Shown here: positions 1 to 9,264 of the stretch, piece after piece
Layout: each line of letters opens with the position of its first letter
Position numbering within the stretch: position 1 is the first letter of the stretch
Virus record (IMG/VR): IMGVR_UViG_3300008261_003164
Location: 1 to 64,000 of that record
Source of the DNA: a virus
Strand: one strand, 5' to 3'
DNA: 64,000 nt
Notes under the pieces: generated by a model
Seen by the model: only the letters and a program-made list of their open reading frames with translations
What the model was told of the DNA's origin: nothing
Database searches by the model: none
Made by a program: the position numbers and the translations under genes

Positions 1-1
1 T

Positions 2-2260
2 GGTACTGATGGAACATCAGGAGCTTCAAGAACATCAGGAACTAGCGGTACATCGGGTACATCAGGTTCAAGCGGAACTAGCGGAACTTCAGGTTCAGCA
101 GGTTCTTCAGCAACTTCAGGTACATCAGGAACTAGCGGAACAAGTGGTTCTTCAGGTTCAGCAGGTTCATCTGCAACTTCAGGAACATCTGGTACTTCAG
201 GAATAAGTGGTTCATCAGGTTCGGCAGGTTCATCGGCAACTTCAGGAACAAATGGTTCTTCAGGAACATCAGGAGTTGCGGGAACATCAGGAGCTTCAAG
301 AACATCAGGAACATCAGGAACAAATGGTTCATCAGGAACTAGTGGTACTTCTGGTACTGATGGAACATCAGGAGCTTCAAGAACATCAGGAACTAGCGGT
401 ACATCAGGTACATCAGGTTCAAGTGGAACTTCAGGAACATCAGGTTCAGCAGGTTCGGCGGGTTCTTCAGCAACTTCAGGTACATCAGGAACTAGCGGAA
501 CAAGTGGTTCTTCAGGTTCAGCAGGTTCATCAGCGACTTCAGGTTCTTCAGGAACATCAGGTGCGTCAGGAACATCAGGTTCAGCAGGTTCATCAGCGAC
601 TTCAGGTTCTTCAGGAACATCAGGAGCGTCAGGAACATCAGGTTCAGCAGGTTCTTCAGCAACTTCAGGAACATCTGGTACTTCAGGAATAAGTGGTTCG
701 TCAGGTTCGGCAGGTTCTTCAGCAACTTCAGGAACAAACGGTTCTTCAGGAACATCGGGAGTTGCGGGAACATCAGGAGCTTCAAGAACATCAGGAACAT
801 CAGGAACAAACGGTTCGTCTGGTACAAGTGGTACATCAGGTGTTGATGGAACATCAGGAGCTTCAAGAACATCAGGAACTAGCGGTACATCAGGTACAAG
901 TGGTTCTTCAGGTTCAGCAGGTTCATCAGCAACTTCAGGTACAAGTGGAACATCAGGAGTATCAGGAGCATCGGGAACATCAGGTTCAGCAGGTTCATCG
1001 GCAACTTCAGGTTCAACAGGAACAAGTGGTTCTTCAGGAGCATCAGGAAATGCTGGTACATCAGGAGCGTCAGCAACATCAGGTTCAAGTGGAACATCGG
1101 GAACTTCAGGTTCATCAGGAGCGTCAGGAGCATCGGCAACATCAGGAACAAGTGGAACTTCAGGTACATCAGGTTCCGCAGGAGCGTCAGGAGCATCGGC
1201 AACATCAGGAACATCAGGTACAAGTGGTACTTCAGGTTCAGCGGGTTCTTCAGCGACATCAGGAACAAATGGTTCTTCAGGAACATCAGGAGTCGCGGGA
1301 ACATCAGGAGCTTCAAGAACATCAGGAACATCAGGAACAAACGGCTCATCTGGTACAAGTGGTACATCAGGTGTTGATGGAACATCAGGAGCTTCAAGAA
1401 CATCAGGAACTAGTGGTACATCAGGTACAAGTGGTTCATCAGGAGCGTCAGGAGCATCGGCAACATCAGGAACAAGTGGAACTTCAGGTACATCAGGTTC
1501 CGCAGGAGCGTCAGGAGCATCGGCAACATCAGGAACAAGTGGAACTTCAGGTACATCAGGTTCCGCAGGAGCGTCAGGAGCATCTCAAACTTCAGGAACA
1601 AGTGGAACTTCAGGTACGTCAGGAGCATCAGGAAACGCTGGAACATCAGGAGCATCTGCAACTTCAGGAACTAGCGGTACATCAGGAACATCAGGTTCAA
1701 GTGGTACTTCAGGTATATCAGGAGCTGCGGGAGCGTCAGGACAATCGGCAACATCAGGTACCTCAGGTACATCAGGAACTGCTGGTTCATCAGGAGCGTC
1801 AGGAGCATCAGCAACATCAGGTACTTCAGGTACAAGTGGTACGTCAGGAGCATCAGGAAACGCTGGAACATCAGGAGCATCTGCAACTTCAGGTTCATCA
1901 GGAACTTCAGGAACTGCAGGTTCATCAGGAGCGTCAGGAGCATCAGCAACTTCAGGTTCAAGCGGTACATCAGGAACTGCAGGTTCATCAGGAGCATCAA
2001 GAACTGCAGGTTCATCGGCAACTTCAGGTTCATCAGGAACTTCAGGAACTGCAGGTTCATCAGGAGCTGCGGGAGCTTCAGGAGCGTCAGCAACTTCAGG
2101 TACAAGTGGAACATCAGGTTCAGCGGGTTCATCAGGAAATGCGGGTACATCAGGGGCATCAAGAACTTCAGGAAGTTCAGGAACTTCAGGAACTAGCGGT
2201 ACTTCAGGTACAACAGGTTCTTCAGGATTAAGTGGTCCAAGTGGTACTTCAGGTATTAGC
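2..2260 (+). repeat. Degenerate tandem repeat encoding G-T-S / G-S-S / A-T-S triplets
   Basis: About 250 consecutive 9-base units (ggt/gga, then act/aca/tct/tca/gct/gca, then tca/agc/agt). They are arranged in larger blocks that recur almost word for word, for example the block containing [16 protein letters not shown] near positions 2, 356 and 845. Synonymous codons vary between units. This points to long-standing protein-level selection plus block duplications rather than fresh slippage of one unit. Confidence 0.9.
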
Positions 2261-2881
2261 GGTGGTTCATTCACATGTAATAACGTATCTGATTTGTATA
2301 TCGTATACGCAGTGAATGGTTCACAAATACAATCATCTTGTTGTCTATTCATTAAAGGTTCGGATTCGTTTGTCCACAACTGCGCGGGTTACAGGTCAGG
2401 AGTTTCAGGTTCGGCAGGAGCACCATCATTCTCATGGACGGCAAATACAAACACAGGTATATTCAACAGTGGAACTTCATATCTTGGATACTCATTGAAC
2501 GGAACTGAAATGTTCAGAATGACAAACAATGGTGGATATGGTGATTTCCACGCAACTGCGAACATTATTGGATATTCAACAACACCATCAGATGAAAGAT
2601 TAAAAGATAATGTTAAAACTCTTGAAAACAGTTTAGGTATTATTGAAAAATTAAGACCTGTGTCATATACTTGGAAAGATGTTATGAGAAGAGGAAATGA
2701 CTTTGGATTAATTGCTCAAGAAGTTGAAAAAATAATACCTGAAATCGTTACAAATACAACATTACTTCAAACAGGTGATGAGGAGTTATATAAAACAGTG
2801 TCATACGAAAGATTGGTACCATTCCTAATCCAATCAATTCAAGAATTGAACAATAAAATTAAAGAATTAGAAAAGAAATAA
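2..2881 (+). CDS. Collagen-like Gly-Thr-Ser fibre protein with C-terminal S74 chaperone (5' partial)
   Basis: The frame is open from the window edge, so the N-terminus is outside; 959 residues are visible. Residues 1 to about 753 are an unbroken run of three-residue units, mostly Gly-Thr-Ser, Gly-Ser-Ser and Gly-Ala-Ser, with Ala or Arg replacing Gly at regular places (Ala-Thr-Ser, Arg-Thr-Ser). A short globular stretch with several Cys follows. The last ~120 residues carry the signature of the peptidase S74 intramolecular chaperone (SDERLKDN, then GLIAQEVE, then a closing helix), which in known phage fibres trimerises the fibre and cuts itself off at the Ser of the SDERLK motif. I infer a long trimeric tail fibre or whisker. 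Every third residue is Ser, so it is a prime candidate substrate for the glycosyltransferases downstream. Methionine-started readings inside the repeat, and the TTG at 2294, are not real starts. Confidence 0.88.
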   Translation, partial: GTDGTSGASRTSGTSGTSGTSGSSGTSGTSGSAGSSATSGTSGTSGTSGSSGSAGSSATSGTSGTSGISGSSGSAGSSATSGTNGSSGTSGVAGTSGASRTSGTSGTNGSSGTSGTSGTDGTSGASRTSGTSGTSGTSGSSGTSGTSGSAGSAGSSATSGTSGTSGTSGSSGSAGSSATSGSSGTSGASGTSGSAGSSATSGSSGTSGASGTSGSAGSSATSGTSGTSGISGSSGSAGSSATSGTNGSSGTSGVAGTSGASRTSGTSGTNGSSGTSGTSGVDGTSGASRTSGTSGTSGTSGSSGSAGSSATSGTSGTSGVSGASGTSGSAGSSATSGSTGTSGSSGASGNAGTSGASATSGSSGTSGTSGSSGASGASATSGTSGTSGTSGSAGASGASATSGTSGTSGTSGSAGSSATSGTNGSSGTSGVAGTSGASRTSGTSGTNGSSGTSGTSGVDGTSGASRTSGTSGTSGTSGSSGASGASATSGTSGTSGTSGSAGASGASATSGTSGTSGTSGSAGASGASQTSGTSGTSGTSGASGNAGTSGASATSGTSGTSGTSGSSGTSGISGAAGASGQSATSGTSGTSGTAGSSGASGASATSGTSGTSGTSGASGNAGTSGASATSGSSGTSGTAGSSGASGASATSGSSGTSGTAGSSGASRTAGSSATSGSSGTSGTAGSSGAAGASGASATSGTSGTSGSAGSSGNAGTSGASRTSGSSGTSGTSGTSGTTGSSGLSGPSGTSGISGGSFTCNNVSDLYIVYAVNGSQIQSSCCLFIKGSDSFVHNCAGYRSGVSGSAGAPSFSWTANTNTGIFNSGTSYLGYSLNGTEMFRMTNNGGYGDFHATANIIGYSTTPSDERLKDNVKTLENSLGIIEKLRPVSYTWKDVMRRGNDFGLIAQEVEKIIPEIVTNTTLLQTGDEELYKTVSYERLVPFLIQSIQELNNKIKELEKK

Positions 2882-2882
2882 A

Positions 2883-3194
2883 ATGGCTATAAAAGTAACA
2901 ACACAAATAGGAACCAGTGGTGGAATCACCACTGAAGCCTATGTAAGAATAGGTACTTATTTAATTGATAAATCCAACAATGCTGTTAGATTTGGGTTAG
3001 AAATTTATAACTCAGAAGTAGATAAAAACAATAAAGACAATATTGTGACAAATAAACAAATTGGTAATTATGTATATAAAAAGGTTAGTAGTTTTACTTC
3101 ATTTGAAACTACTGATATCTTTTCAGCGGGGTATTCTGAATTAAGAACTCATTTGCAAAGTATTTACGGACCATCATCAACAGTTGATTGTTAA
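2883..3194 (+). CDS. Small phage structural-type protein, function unknown
   Basis: 103 residues, starting two bases after the stop of the collagen-like fibre gene, so it is very likely cotranscribed and translationally coupled with it. It has mixed alpha/beta composition, no signal peptide, no membrane segment and no enzyme motif that I can recognise. The position directly after a self-processing fibre suggests a fibre-associated, connector or assembly protein. That is inference from context only. Confidence 0.6.
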   Translation: MAIKVTTQIGTSGGITTEAYVRIGTYLIDKSNNAVRFGLEIYNSEVDKNNKDNIVTNKQIGNYVYKKVSSFTSFETTDIFSAGYSELRTHLQSIYGPSSTVDC

Positions 3195-3200
3195 TAGAAT

Positions 3201-3815
3201 ATGGCAACACCACCAGGACCAGCATCACCCGGTAATCCTATTAGTTATGATAATATTAGGGCTGAGGTTAACTTTACGCCTAATATTGATATTGGATTGT
3301 ATGATTTTGCAACATACATATATGATGATGGTTTTATTAATGACTATACATTTTATCCAGCATTTTATCCTTTACCATCAAGTCCTGCTGGAGGTGCAGT
3401 AACACAAAACGCATCTATATCAATGTTTTATGATATAGATTCTGAGAGTTATTATGACATTCAATTCCAATCAGGAACACCTAGTTGGGTATCAACTATT
3501 GATGTGACAATTAATGATGCAACTGTTTTGGCTAGCGGTTCAAATAGTGGACCAAACGCTGATACACAAACACAAATTAATGCAATGATTCGAGGGGGGA
3601 CCGCTGGTAACCAACCCCATTGGTATCAAATAGATTTACAGGTTAATTTAAATGCTGGTGCACCACCATTTACACCAGCGGTAAATGTTGATTATGACAC
3701 TGGTGCTGGTTTCACCGCTTTTCCTGGTTCACCAACTACATTTCCGGGTCTATTAACTACCGGAGCAATTATTAATGTTGCAAATGGTGGGACTGTTTAC
3801 ATTAGAGTTTCATAA
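3201..3815 (+). CDS. Probable beta-rich virion protein, function unknown
   Basis: 204 residues, six bases after the previous gene. It is rich in Gly, Pro, Asn, Thr and aromatic residues, with alternating hydrophobic strands and no Cys, and the C-terminus reads as short beta strands. This composition is typical of small phage tail or fibre accessory proteins, but I recognise no family. It ends the plus-strand fibre operon; the next gene starts 49 bases later. Confidence 0.6.
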   Translation: MATPPGPASPGNPISYDNIRAEVNFTPNIDIGLYDFATYIYDDGFINDYTFYPAFYPLPSSPAGGAVTQNASISMFYDIDSESYYDIQFQSGTPSWVSTIDVTINDATVLASGSNSGPNADTQTQINAMIRGGTAGNQPHWYQIDLQVNLNAGAPPFTPAVNVDYDTGAGFTAFPGSPTTFPGLLTTGAIINVANGGTVYIRVS

Positions 3816-3864
3816 TTTTAATTTGCAAGTTTACTTAATAGATTTTATTTAATATACTTTATTT

Positions 3865-4464
3865 ATGTCAAGTAAAATACCGATATTTCCATACCCACCA
3901 ACAATTGATATAGGTAAGCACGCAAATGTTGATGACCAATTTTCACAACCTGAAATTGATGAATTAATTAATATAATTAATTCTTTAGAGTATGAAGAAG
4001 GAAGAATTGTAAATGAAAATTTTGTTGGTGAGGTTAACAAAGATGTTAGAAAAAGTAATGTTAAATGGATATACCCAACAAATGAAACTATGTGGTTATT
4101 TACCAAATTAATGAAAATCATCCAATCAGTTAATGGTCAACTTTGGAATTTTGAATTAATTATGGCGAGAGAACCTATTCAATACACTGAATATGAAGAC
4201 GATGGTGAATATGGTTGGCACATAGATACAGGACATGGTCCTAGTGCTCAAAGAAAAGTGTCTATGTCGGTACTGTTAACAAATCCTGACGAATATGAAG
4301 GTGGTGATTTGGAACTATGGCCTGGTGGTGAGATTAAAACAGTGGAAAGAAAACAATATAGTATGACAATATTCCCAAGTTGTATTATGCATAGGGTTAC
4401 ACCCGTAACAAAAGGTATTAGAAAAAGTTTGGTATTTTGGGTAGGTGGAACACCTTACAGATAA
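3865..4464 (+). CDS. 2-oxoglutarate/Fe(II)-dependent dioxygenase, prolyl-4-hydroxylase-like
   Basis: 199 residues with the double-stranded beta-helix signature of the P4H/PKHD group: His119-x-Asp121 (GWHIDTG) and distal His176 (IMHRVTPV) as iron ligands, and Arg186 ten residues later as the expected 2-oxoglutarate ligand. The segment EGGDLELW between them is also characteristic. Members hydroxylate prolyl or other residues in proteins, and phages often carry them with unproven substrates. It sits between the collagen-like fibre and a glycosyltransferase block, and its 3' end overlaps the convergent gene at 4455 by 10 bases. I infer modification of fibre proteins. The collagen-like repeat visible here has no Pro in its triplets, so the Pro-Thr stalk protein at 35228 is the better local candidate substrate. 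Confidence 0.85.
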   Translation: MSSKIPIFPYPPTIDIGKHANVDDQFSQPEIDELINIINSLEYEEGRIVNENFVGEVNKDVRKSNVKWIYPTNETMWLFTKLMKIIQSVNGQLWNFELIMAREPIQYTEYEDDGEYGWHIDTGHGPSAQRKVSMSVLLTNPDEYEGGDLELWPGGEIKTVERKQYSMTIFPSCIMHRVTPVTKGIRKSLVFWVGGTPYR

Positions 4465-4835
4465 TCACTGTAAGATTTTTCTTCAATAAATCCTGAAGAA
4501 AACTTCAAATTAATTTCTTTTTTAATTTTAGCACGAACATCATTAGTATAGTAAACTGAACGAGCAAGACTAACAAATTCTTCATCAAATTCTTTTTGTC
4601 TTTCTTTGTCCCTAATATCATCTTCAATAACCCAAAGGTCTTTATTAACTGACAATAATTCTAAATACTCAGGTGATAAAGTTGAAATACCCAAATCATT
4701 TTCAACCACAGATAAAAGATACTCATACTCTTTTATGATGTTATCTAATTTATTTGGGTCGGTAATATTTTCCTTTTTAATTTGAAGAATTGTTAATTTG
4801 TCAACAATTTCTCCATGTGATACTTCTATATTCAT
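4455..4835 (-). CDS. DUF6165-like protein of glycan clusters
   Basis: 126 residues. The N-terminus (IEVSHGEIVDKLTIL) followed by long amphipathic helices matches my memory of the DUF6165 family, which commonly lies beside LPS or glycosyltransferase genes and has no established reaction. It is the last gene of the minus-strand glycan operon; its start overlaps the stop of the preceding gene by 4 bases (ATGA-type coupling). The family name is from recall and should be checked; the coding status is secure. Confidence 0.7.
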   Translation of the reverse strand: MNIEVSHGEIVDKLTILQIKKENITDPNKLDNIIKEYEYLLSVVENDLGISTLSPEYLELLSVNKDLWVIEDDIRDKERQKEFDEEFVSLARSVYYTNDVRAKIKKEINLKFSSGFIEEKSYSDYL

Positions 4836-6937
4836 AATAAATTTTGTATTTGTGATATAACCATATCTGCGGTTATAGATTTATGACATTCAAATTGTCT
4901 TTCAGTATCTTTATGTTCAGGACACCAATTCCAATCTCCTTTATTAAATAAGAACATGGGATTATTCCAACAACCATTACATACTGACATATTTATAATC
5001 CTTGTACAATTTGAAGTAAATTCATGGTCAGGTTCTGTAAAATTAGAAATCATCACAACGTGTTTACCTAAAGCCCAACTTAACCAAGATAATCCACTTG
5101 AAAGACCGACAACAAATTGACTGTGATAAATTACATTCATTGTATTATCAATTGAGTCATCTTCTAATGAATCGGCACCTTCGTATTTATCACCATTTTG
5201 TGAGATATTAATTACTTTATATCCTAATGATTTAAAATGTCTAATTAAATCAACCCATCCTGTTGGATTGTTCCAATATTTACAACCAGCGGTTGAGTTG
5301 GTTGCAATACAAATATACTTTTCAGGGTAAGGTTTTTCTTTTGGTATAAAATCAATATTTGTTTTAATTTCTTTAAATTCTAACCCAAGAATATTACTAG
5401 CGGTTTGTTGTAATGGTATTGTATTAGGTAATGTAGGTTCTAAATCACGATTATAAAACCAACCCAACTTATACATTGCGTATATGTTTTTAACTTCAAT
5501 ACCTGGCGTAACAAACTCAATTTCAGGGTATGATTTTTCAAATAAAAAATTCTTGAAAGTTGAACAAATCACATGACATTTATGTTTTTTTCTAAACTCA
5601 TCAACATATGGTACCCAAGCAATTGAATCACCTAACGAACTTGAATCAATTGCAATATAAACTCTCATACCTTCAAAAGGAAACTTACGGTTAAGTATTG
5701 TTCCTGATGAATTAGAAACTCTGATTCTCCAATCTTTATGAAATTTCTTATTTGATTTTGTCCACATATTACTTCTTATTTTTGAAGTATATGTTAGTGT
5801 GTTATCATCTTCAAAAAAATCTACGGTATATTCATCGTCAAGATTACTTTGAACATCAACAGTTGGACCATCAACAAAATGTACATTTATTGCCAATTTT
5901 TCATTTAACATTGGTTTTAAATCTTTTGTTTCGTTAAACGCTTTAATAAATAAATTTTTGGTAATATCAGAAGTATATTCTTTTTGTATTTTAAGAACAT
6001 CACCATACATGTTTAACAATCTTGTACAAACTGTTGACCAATCATAATATTTTCTATCAATTTCGGTATTAATCATATAATGAGCATAGTTCTCAATAAC
6101 TTCCAATATACCTTTTTTAACTGATTCAGTTGACCTTTCTACTTTATACAAACCTTCAATTTTGTGGTTACCATCATATGTCCCAACAACAGGTACTCTA
6201 CATGAAATTGATTCCAATAATGTTAAATTTGGGTGACCAGCTTCCAATTCTGATGGGTGAAGGAATATTGAATGCTCTTCAATTATTTTTAATAATTCTT
6301 CTTCACTTGGATTGTGAGAAATTATGTTTAATTTACCGTACTCCAATAAATCAGGATTTGCGTTGAAAAAATTCATATTGTTAGGAGGACCAACAATTGT
6401 AATATCCATGTTTAATTCTTTAGCGGCTTCAATAGCGTATCTAAATCCTTTTCTATCTATGGTTTGGTCATCAGCATAACCATTATTTGCTATACATAAT
6501 AATTTGTGTTTAAAATCTTCCTTATAAGGTAAATCAAAAAACTTGGTATCAACACCATGTGTTAAATAAAATAACTTATCAGTTTCCTCAAAGTAATCAA
6601 CTAAAAATTCTGCATGTGTAAAGGATACTATTGAACCTTTAATGGCTTCTAAATTTTGTTTATATGTATGAGAATCTTTACCATGTCTAACAACATGATG
6701 GTCATGTAATGAAAAGATGTATGGTATACCTCTTTTTTGAGCTTCAATACCTAAATTGGCAACGTGTAAATGAATGATATCTGTATTATTTACATCAACA
6801 TCATTTAAGTATTTAATATCACATACGTGACCCATTTCTTCAAATTGAAGTTTATAGTTCCATATTACTTTTTCAATTGCTCCCCAACCATTTGGAGGTA
6901 TTGATATAAGACCTGGTGTTACTTGTGTTATTTTCAT
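4832..6937 (-). CDS. Two-domain glycosyltransferase: GT4 fused to BAHT-type (GT9-like) heptosyltransferase
   Basis: 701 residues. Residues 1 to ~315 are a GT4-type GT-B transferase (N-terminal GWGAIEKVIW, later SELEAGHPNLTLLES). Residues ~350-425 are a small beta domain with a FVDGP start and an N-x-W...WRIRV core. Residues ~425-701 match the bacterial autotransporter heptosyltransferase group: the glycine-rich GLSSGLSWLSWALGKHVVM segment, then four cysteines (C653, C656, C672, C684) placed like the iron-binding finger of TibC. Those enzymes move ADP-heptose to Ser/Thr hydroxyls of proteins in the cytoplasm. A GT4-BAHT fusion could add two sugars in order. It is coupled by 4-base overlaps to both neighbours. 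Family assignment is strong; acceptor and donor are inferred. Confidence 0.85.
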   Translation of the reverse strand: MKITQVTPGLISIPPNGWGAIEKVIWNYKLQFEEMGHVCDIKYLNDVDVNNTDIIHLHVANLGIEAQKRGIPYIFSLHDHHVVRHGKDSHTYKQNLEAIKGSIVSFTHAEFLVDYFEETDKLFYLTHGVDTKFFDLPYKEDFKHKLLCIANNGYADDQTIDRKGFRYAIEAAKELNMDITIVGPPNNMNFFNANPDLLEYGKLNIISHNPSEEELLKIIEEHSIFLHPSELEAGHPNLTLLESISCRVPVVGTYDGNHKIEGLYKVERSTESVKKGILEVIENYAHYMINTEIDRKYYDWSTVCTRLLNMYGDVLKIQKEYTSDITKNLFIKAFNETKDLKPMLNEKLAINVHFVDGPTVDVQSNLDDEYTVDFFEDDNTLTYTSKIRSNMWTKSNKKFHKDWRIRVSNSSGTILNRKFPFEGMRVYIAIDSSSLGDSIAWVPYVDEFRKKHKCHVICSTFKNFLFEKSYPEIEFVTPGIEVKNIYAMYKLGWFYNRDLEPTLPNTIPLQQTASNILGLEFKEIKTNIDFIPKEKPYPEKYICIATNSTAGCKYWNNPTGWVDLIRHFKSLGYKVINISQNGDKYEGADSLEDDSIDNTMNVIYHSQFVVGLSSGLSWLSWALGKHVVMISNFTEPDHEFTSNCTRIINMSVCNGCWNNPMFLFNKGDWNWCPEHKDTERQFECHKSITADMVISQIQNLL

Positions 6938-7932
6938 ATTGTTTTAATAAATTCGCTAAATGATTTTAATATTTGGTTATATTCTTTTATGTGAAAATCA
7001 TTATCAAATAAAAAATTTGGGTCAACAAACCCAAAATTATCAGTATAATCTTTTTTCCAATTAAAATATAGAAAATTTTCATTAGAAAAAAACTCATCAA
7101 ATGAATCAACACAATATTTTCTTTCATTATTTGTTCCTTTAATTAATTGACGTTCTTTTTCTTCATCAATTAAACCATTTTTAATTGGTGGGTTTGGGGA
7201 CATAACAATCACTTTATTATTTGGATGTTTGGAAATAAAAGTCTGTAGAAATTCTTTATATTTAAATAATAACTTATTTGTTAAATGAGAAATTGAAGTA
7301 TTTTTTTCTTGAGATGATTTAGGTAGACCATATCTAGTATCTATTTCACCTAAATAAAAGGCTATAATATCGCCATCTTCTATGGGTAATAAATCAATAA
7401 ATGATTTATTATCTTTATTTAAAAATCTATGTAAACTTAGTGAGGGGTGACTATACCTTATGGGTAAATAATCATGTATTGGTTCAGGGGTGTACTCATC
7501 ATTACCAAAAGTTCCCCACACATTTGAATCACCAATAATCCATAATCGTTTATAATTCATTGGATATTGTTGTGATATGTTTCTTAATGGTAGATAGTTC
7601 TTATAAAAGAAAAACTTTTTTTCAAAAACTAAATAATCTTCTATATAACATCTTAAATGTACCCCACCTTTAAAACCCAATCTATTATGTTTCCCAAAAT
7701 GACTACCAATCGTAAAATTAACAAAATAATTTGGACCATCAATACAATTTACATTAATAATTTCGGGTGAGTATGGTATATCAAAATACGGGTCTGATAT
7801 CTTTACAGATATTGTTTGTTGTTGGTCATTTAACCCTAATGTTGTAAAATTAATTTTTAAAATTGCATTATTTATAGCAGTTTCAACATCAATATTATTA
7901 ATATTGATTAATATTTTTTCTTGTTTTAACAT
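6934..7932 (-). CDS. SGNH/GDSL-type hydrolase with N-terminal beta domain
   Basis: 332 residues. Residues ~1-110 are beta-rich and contain a CIDGP...FVNF segment like that in other proteins of this cluster. From residue ~128 an SGNH fold starts with IIGDSNVWG (nucleophile Ser136), followed by the LGEID block and a C-terminal DFHI pair that supplies Asp and His. In sugar clusters such enzymes remove or transfer acyl groups on glycans. I infer an O-acetyl esterase or acyltransferase acting on the glycan. It overlaps the upstream gene by 7 bases and the downstream gene by 4. Confidence 0.75.
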   Translation of the reverse strand: MLKQEKILININNIDVETAINNAILKINFTTLGLNDQQQTISVKISDPYFDIPYSPEIINVNCIDGPNYFVNFTIGSHFGKHNRLGFKGGVHLRCYIEDYLVFEKKFFFYKNYLPLRNISQQYPMNYKRLWIIGDSNVWGTFGNDEYTPEPIHDYLPIRYSHPSLSLHRFLNKDNKSFIDLLPIEDGDIIAFYLGEIDTRYGLPKSSQEKNTSISHLTNKLLFKYKEFLQTFISKHPNNKVIVMSPNPPIKNGLIDEEKERQLIKGTNNERKYCVDSFDEFFSNENFLYFNWKKDYTDNFGFVDPNFLFDNDFHIKEYNQILKSFSEFIKTI

Positions 7933-8498
7933 TTAATAAAACTCCCCCAAAGGACTTGTTTAAATTCATTATAAAGATATGGTCTTAATTTTAATTCGGG
8001 AAGATATCTTTCTAAATTTTTATAATGAGATTCGGAAATTGTTGGCCAATCTAATTCGGTTTTTATTTTTTCGTACTCTTCGGGTGTTTCTTCATAGTCA
8101 TGTAACATAACAACATCACCCGTTTTAAGATACCTTGAGAATAATTTAAATTCAGTTTCTTTATCACCACCATCACATAATAATAATGTTTTTTTTGGTT
8201 GACTAATTAATGATTTTATTTCACCAATCACGTCAACATCAAAACAATCGGCAACTCTTAAGGTGGTATCTTTAATATTATTAACTTGTAAATAATCAGG
8301 ATTATTATCGTATGATATTATTTTACATGAATCAGATTTATTTTCTGATAACCAATATGTAAAAGCACCTGTAAAAGTACCAATCTCAATAATTTGTTCA
8401 AAGTCTTTTAATATTATTGAAAAGGCTTTAGGTATGTGTTTTGTTTGAGCGGTTCTAAATTGTTGGTCACCAATTGTAACCCATAAAAAGTTTTCCAT
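7926..8498 (-). CDS. Class I SAM-dependent methyltransferase-like protein
   Basis: 190 residues. A Rossmann glycine loop (IIEIGTFTGAFTYWLS, about residues 36-51), an acidic strand end (YDNNPDYLQ) and a late strand ending in VVMLHDYEE give the outline of the class I methyltransferases related to cephalosporin hydroxylase/TylF-type enzymes in polysaccharide clusters. Substrate is unknown; context suggests sugar O-methylation. Separated from the upstream gene by a single base. Confidence 0.7.
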   Translation of the reverse strand: MENFLWVTIGDQQFRTAQTKHIPKAFSIILKDFEQIIEIGTFTGAFTYWLSENKSDSCKIISYDNNPDYLQVNNIKDTTLRVADCFDVDVIGEIKSLISQPKKTLLLCDGGDKETEFKLFSRYLKTGDVVMLHDYEETPEEYEKIKTELDWPTISESHYKNLERYLPELKLRPYLYNEFKQVLWGSFIKC

Positions 8499-8499
8499 T

Positions 8500-9264
8500 T
8501 TATCTTTCTGAATTGTTTAAGTTGTATGATGAATTATGAATACCTATATGATAACAAATTCTTTCCAAATGTAAAAATGATTTGTATTTTTTTGCAAACC
8601 TTAATGCGAATTCTAATTCAAATGAATCCATATTTCCATTAAAATTATCAATAGTTTTTAATTTTTTAATATCATGTATTGCTGGTCTAAATCCAAAGTA
8701 TGGCCAATTGATTACTTTAACCCAATCACCTTCAGGTAAGTATTTCATTTCAACCTCATCTAAAAATAATGGTTCATTTAATTCGTGTTTTTCAGAATAA
8801 TACCATTCCCAAAAATCACCAATTATTCTTGGTGTAAATAATTCTGGTGGGAATATCTTTTTTTCCCATGAATAGCCAACTAATGCAATATCGTCATTAT
8901 TACTTAATAAATTAATACCATCTAATAATCTAAAATTTTGTTGAAATAACCAATCATCCTCTAAATGAAACACATAATCAAAATTAAATTTTTCATTGTT
9001 TGTTTTCCAAACTTTCATAATCTCCAAATGTCTTTTTCTGGTATTAAAATCTGAAGGTTGAAATGTTATTGATGTTAACATCACCTTTGGAAATAATTTC
9101 TTTAATAAAAGAAACATTTCTTTCCTTTCAAAATCTGAAGATGAATCATCATAATGAAAGATGTGTGATATCAAATCACGGTCAACACAATTATTATAGA
9201 AAGAATTTATTGTTCTTTCAAACAATGAAAATCTTTTACACGTTGTAATGGTTAATGATATCAT
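8500..9264 (-). CDS. GT2-like (GT-A fold) glycosyltransferase
   Basis: 254 residues. It opens with LTITTCKRFSLFERTINSF, the usual first strand and helix of GT-A transferases, has an acidic cluster (YDDSSSD), and a metal-binding DxD-like site in VFHLEDDWLF. The C-terminal half is Trp- and Tyr-rich. Related proteins occur in large phages and capsule clusters. Donor and acceptor are unknown. The start overlaps the stop of the upstream gene by 4 bases. Confidence 0.75.
   Translation of the reverse strand: MISLTITTCKRFSLFERTINSFYNNCVDRDLISHIFHYDDSSSDFERKEMFLLLKKLFPKVMLTSITFQPSDFNTRKRHLEIMKVWKTNNEKFNFDYVFHLEDDWLFQQNFRLLDGINLLSNNDDIALVGYSWEKKIFPPELFTPRIIGDFWEWYYSEKHELNEPLFLDEVEMKYLPEGDWVKVINWPYFGFRPAIHDIKKLKTIDNFNGNMDSFELEFALRFAKKYKSFLHLERICYHIGIHNSSYNLNNSER

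Noticed and set aside
9-2231. Long open frames on the plus strand rich in Gln, His, Val and Leu within the first 2.2 kb
   Set aside because: They are out-of-frame readings of the Gly-Thr-Ser repeat. The frame that continues unbroken into the S74 chaperone at 2881 is the real one.
2-2260. CRISPR-like array
   Set aside because: The units are 9-base protein-coding triplets without unique spacers of constant length.
132-2379. Minus-strand open frames with Pro-Glu-Val-Pro or Met-Phe-Leu repeats
   Set aside because: They mirror the 9-base repeat on the other strand; the repeat simply lacks stop codons in these frames.
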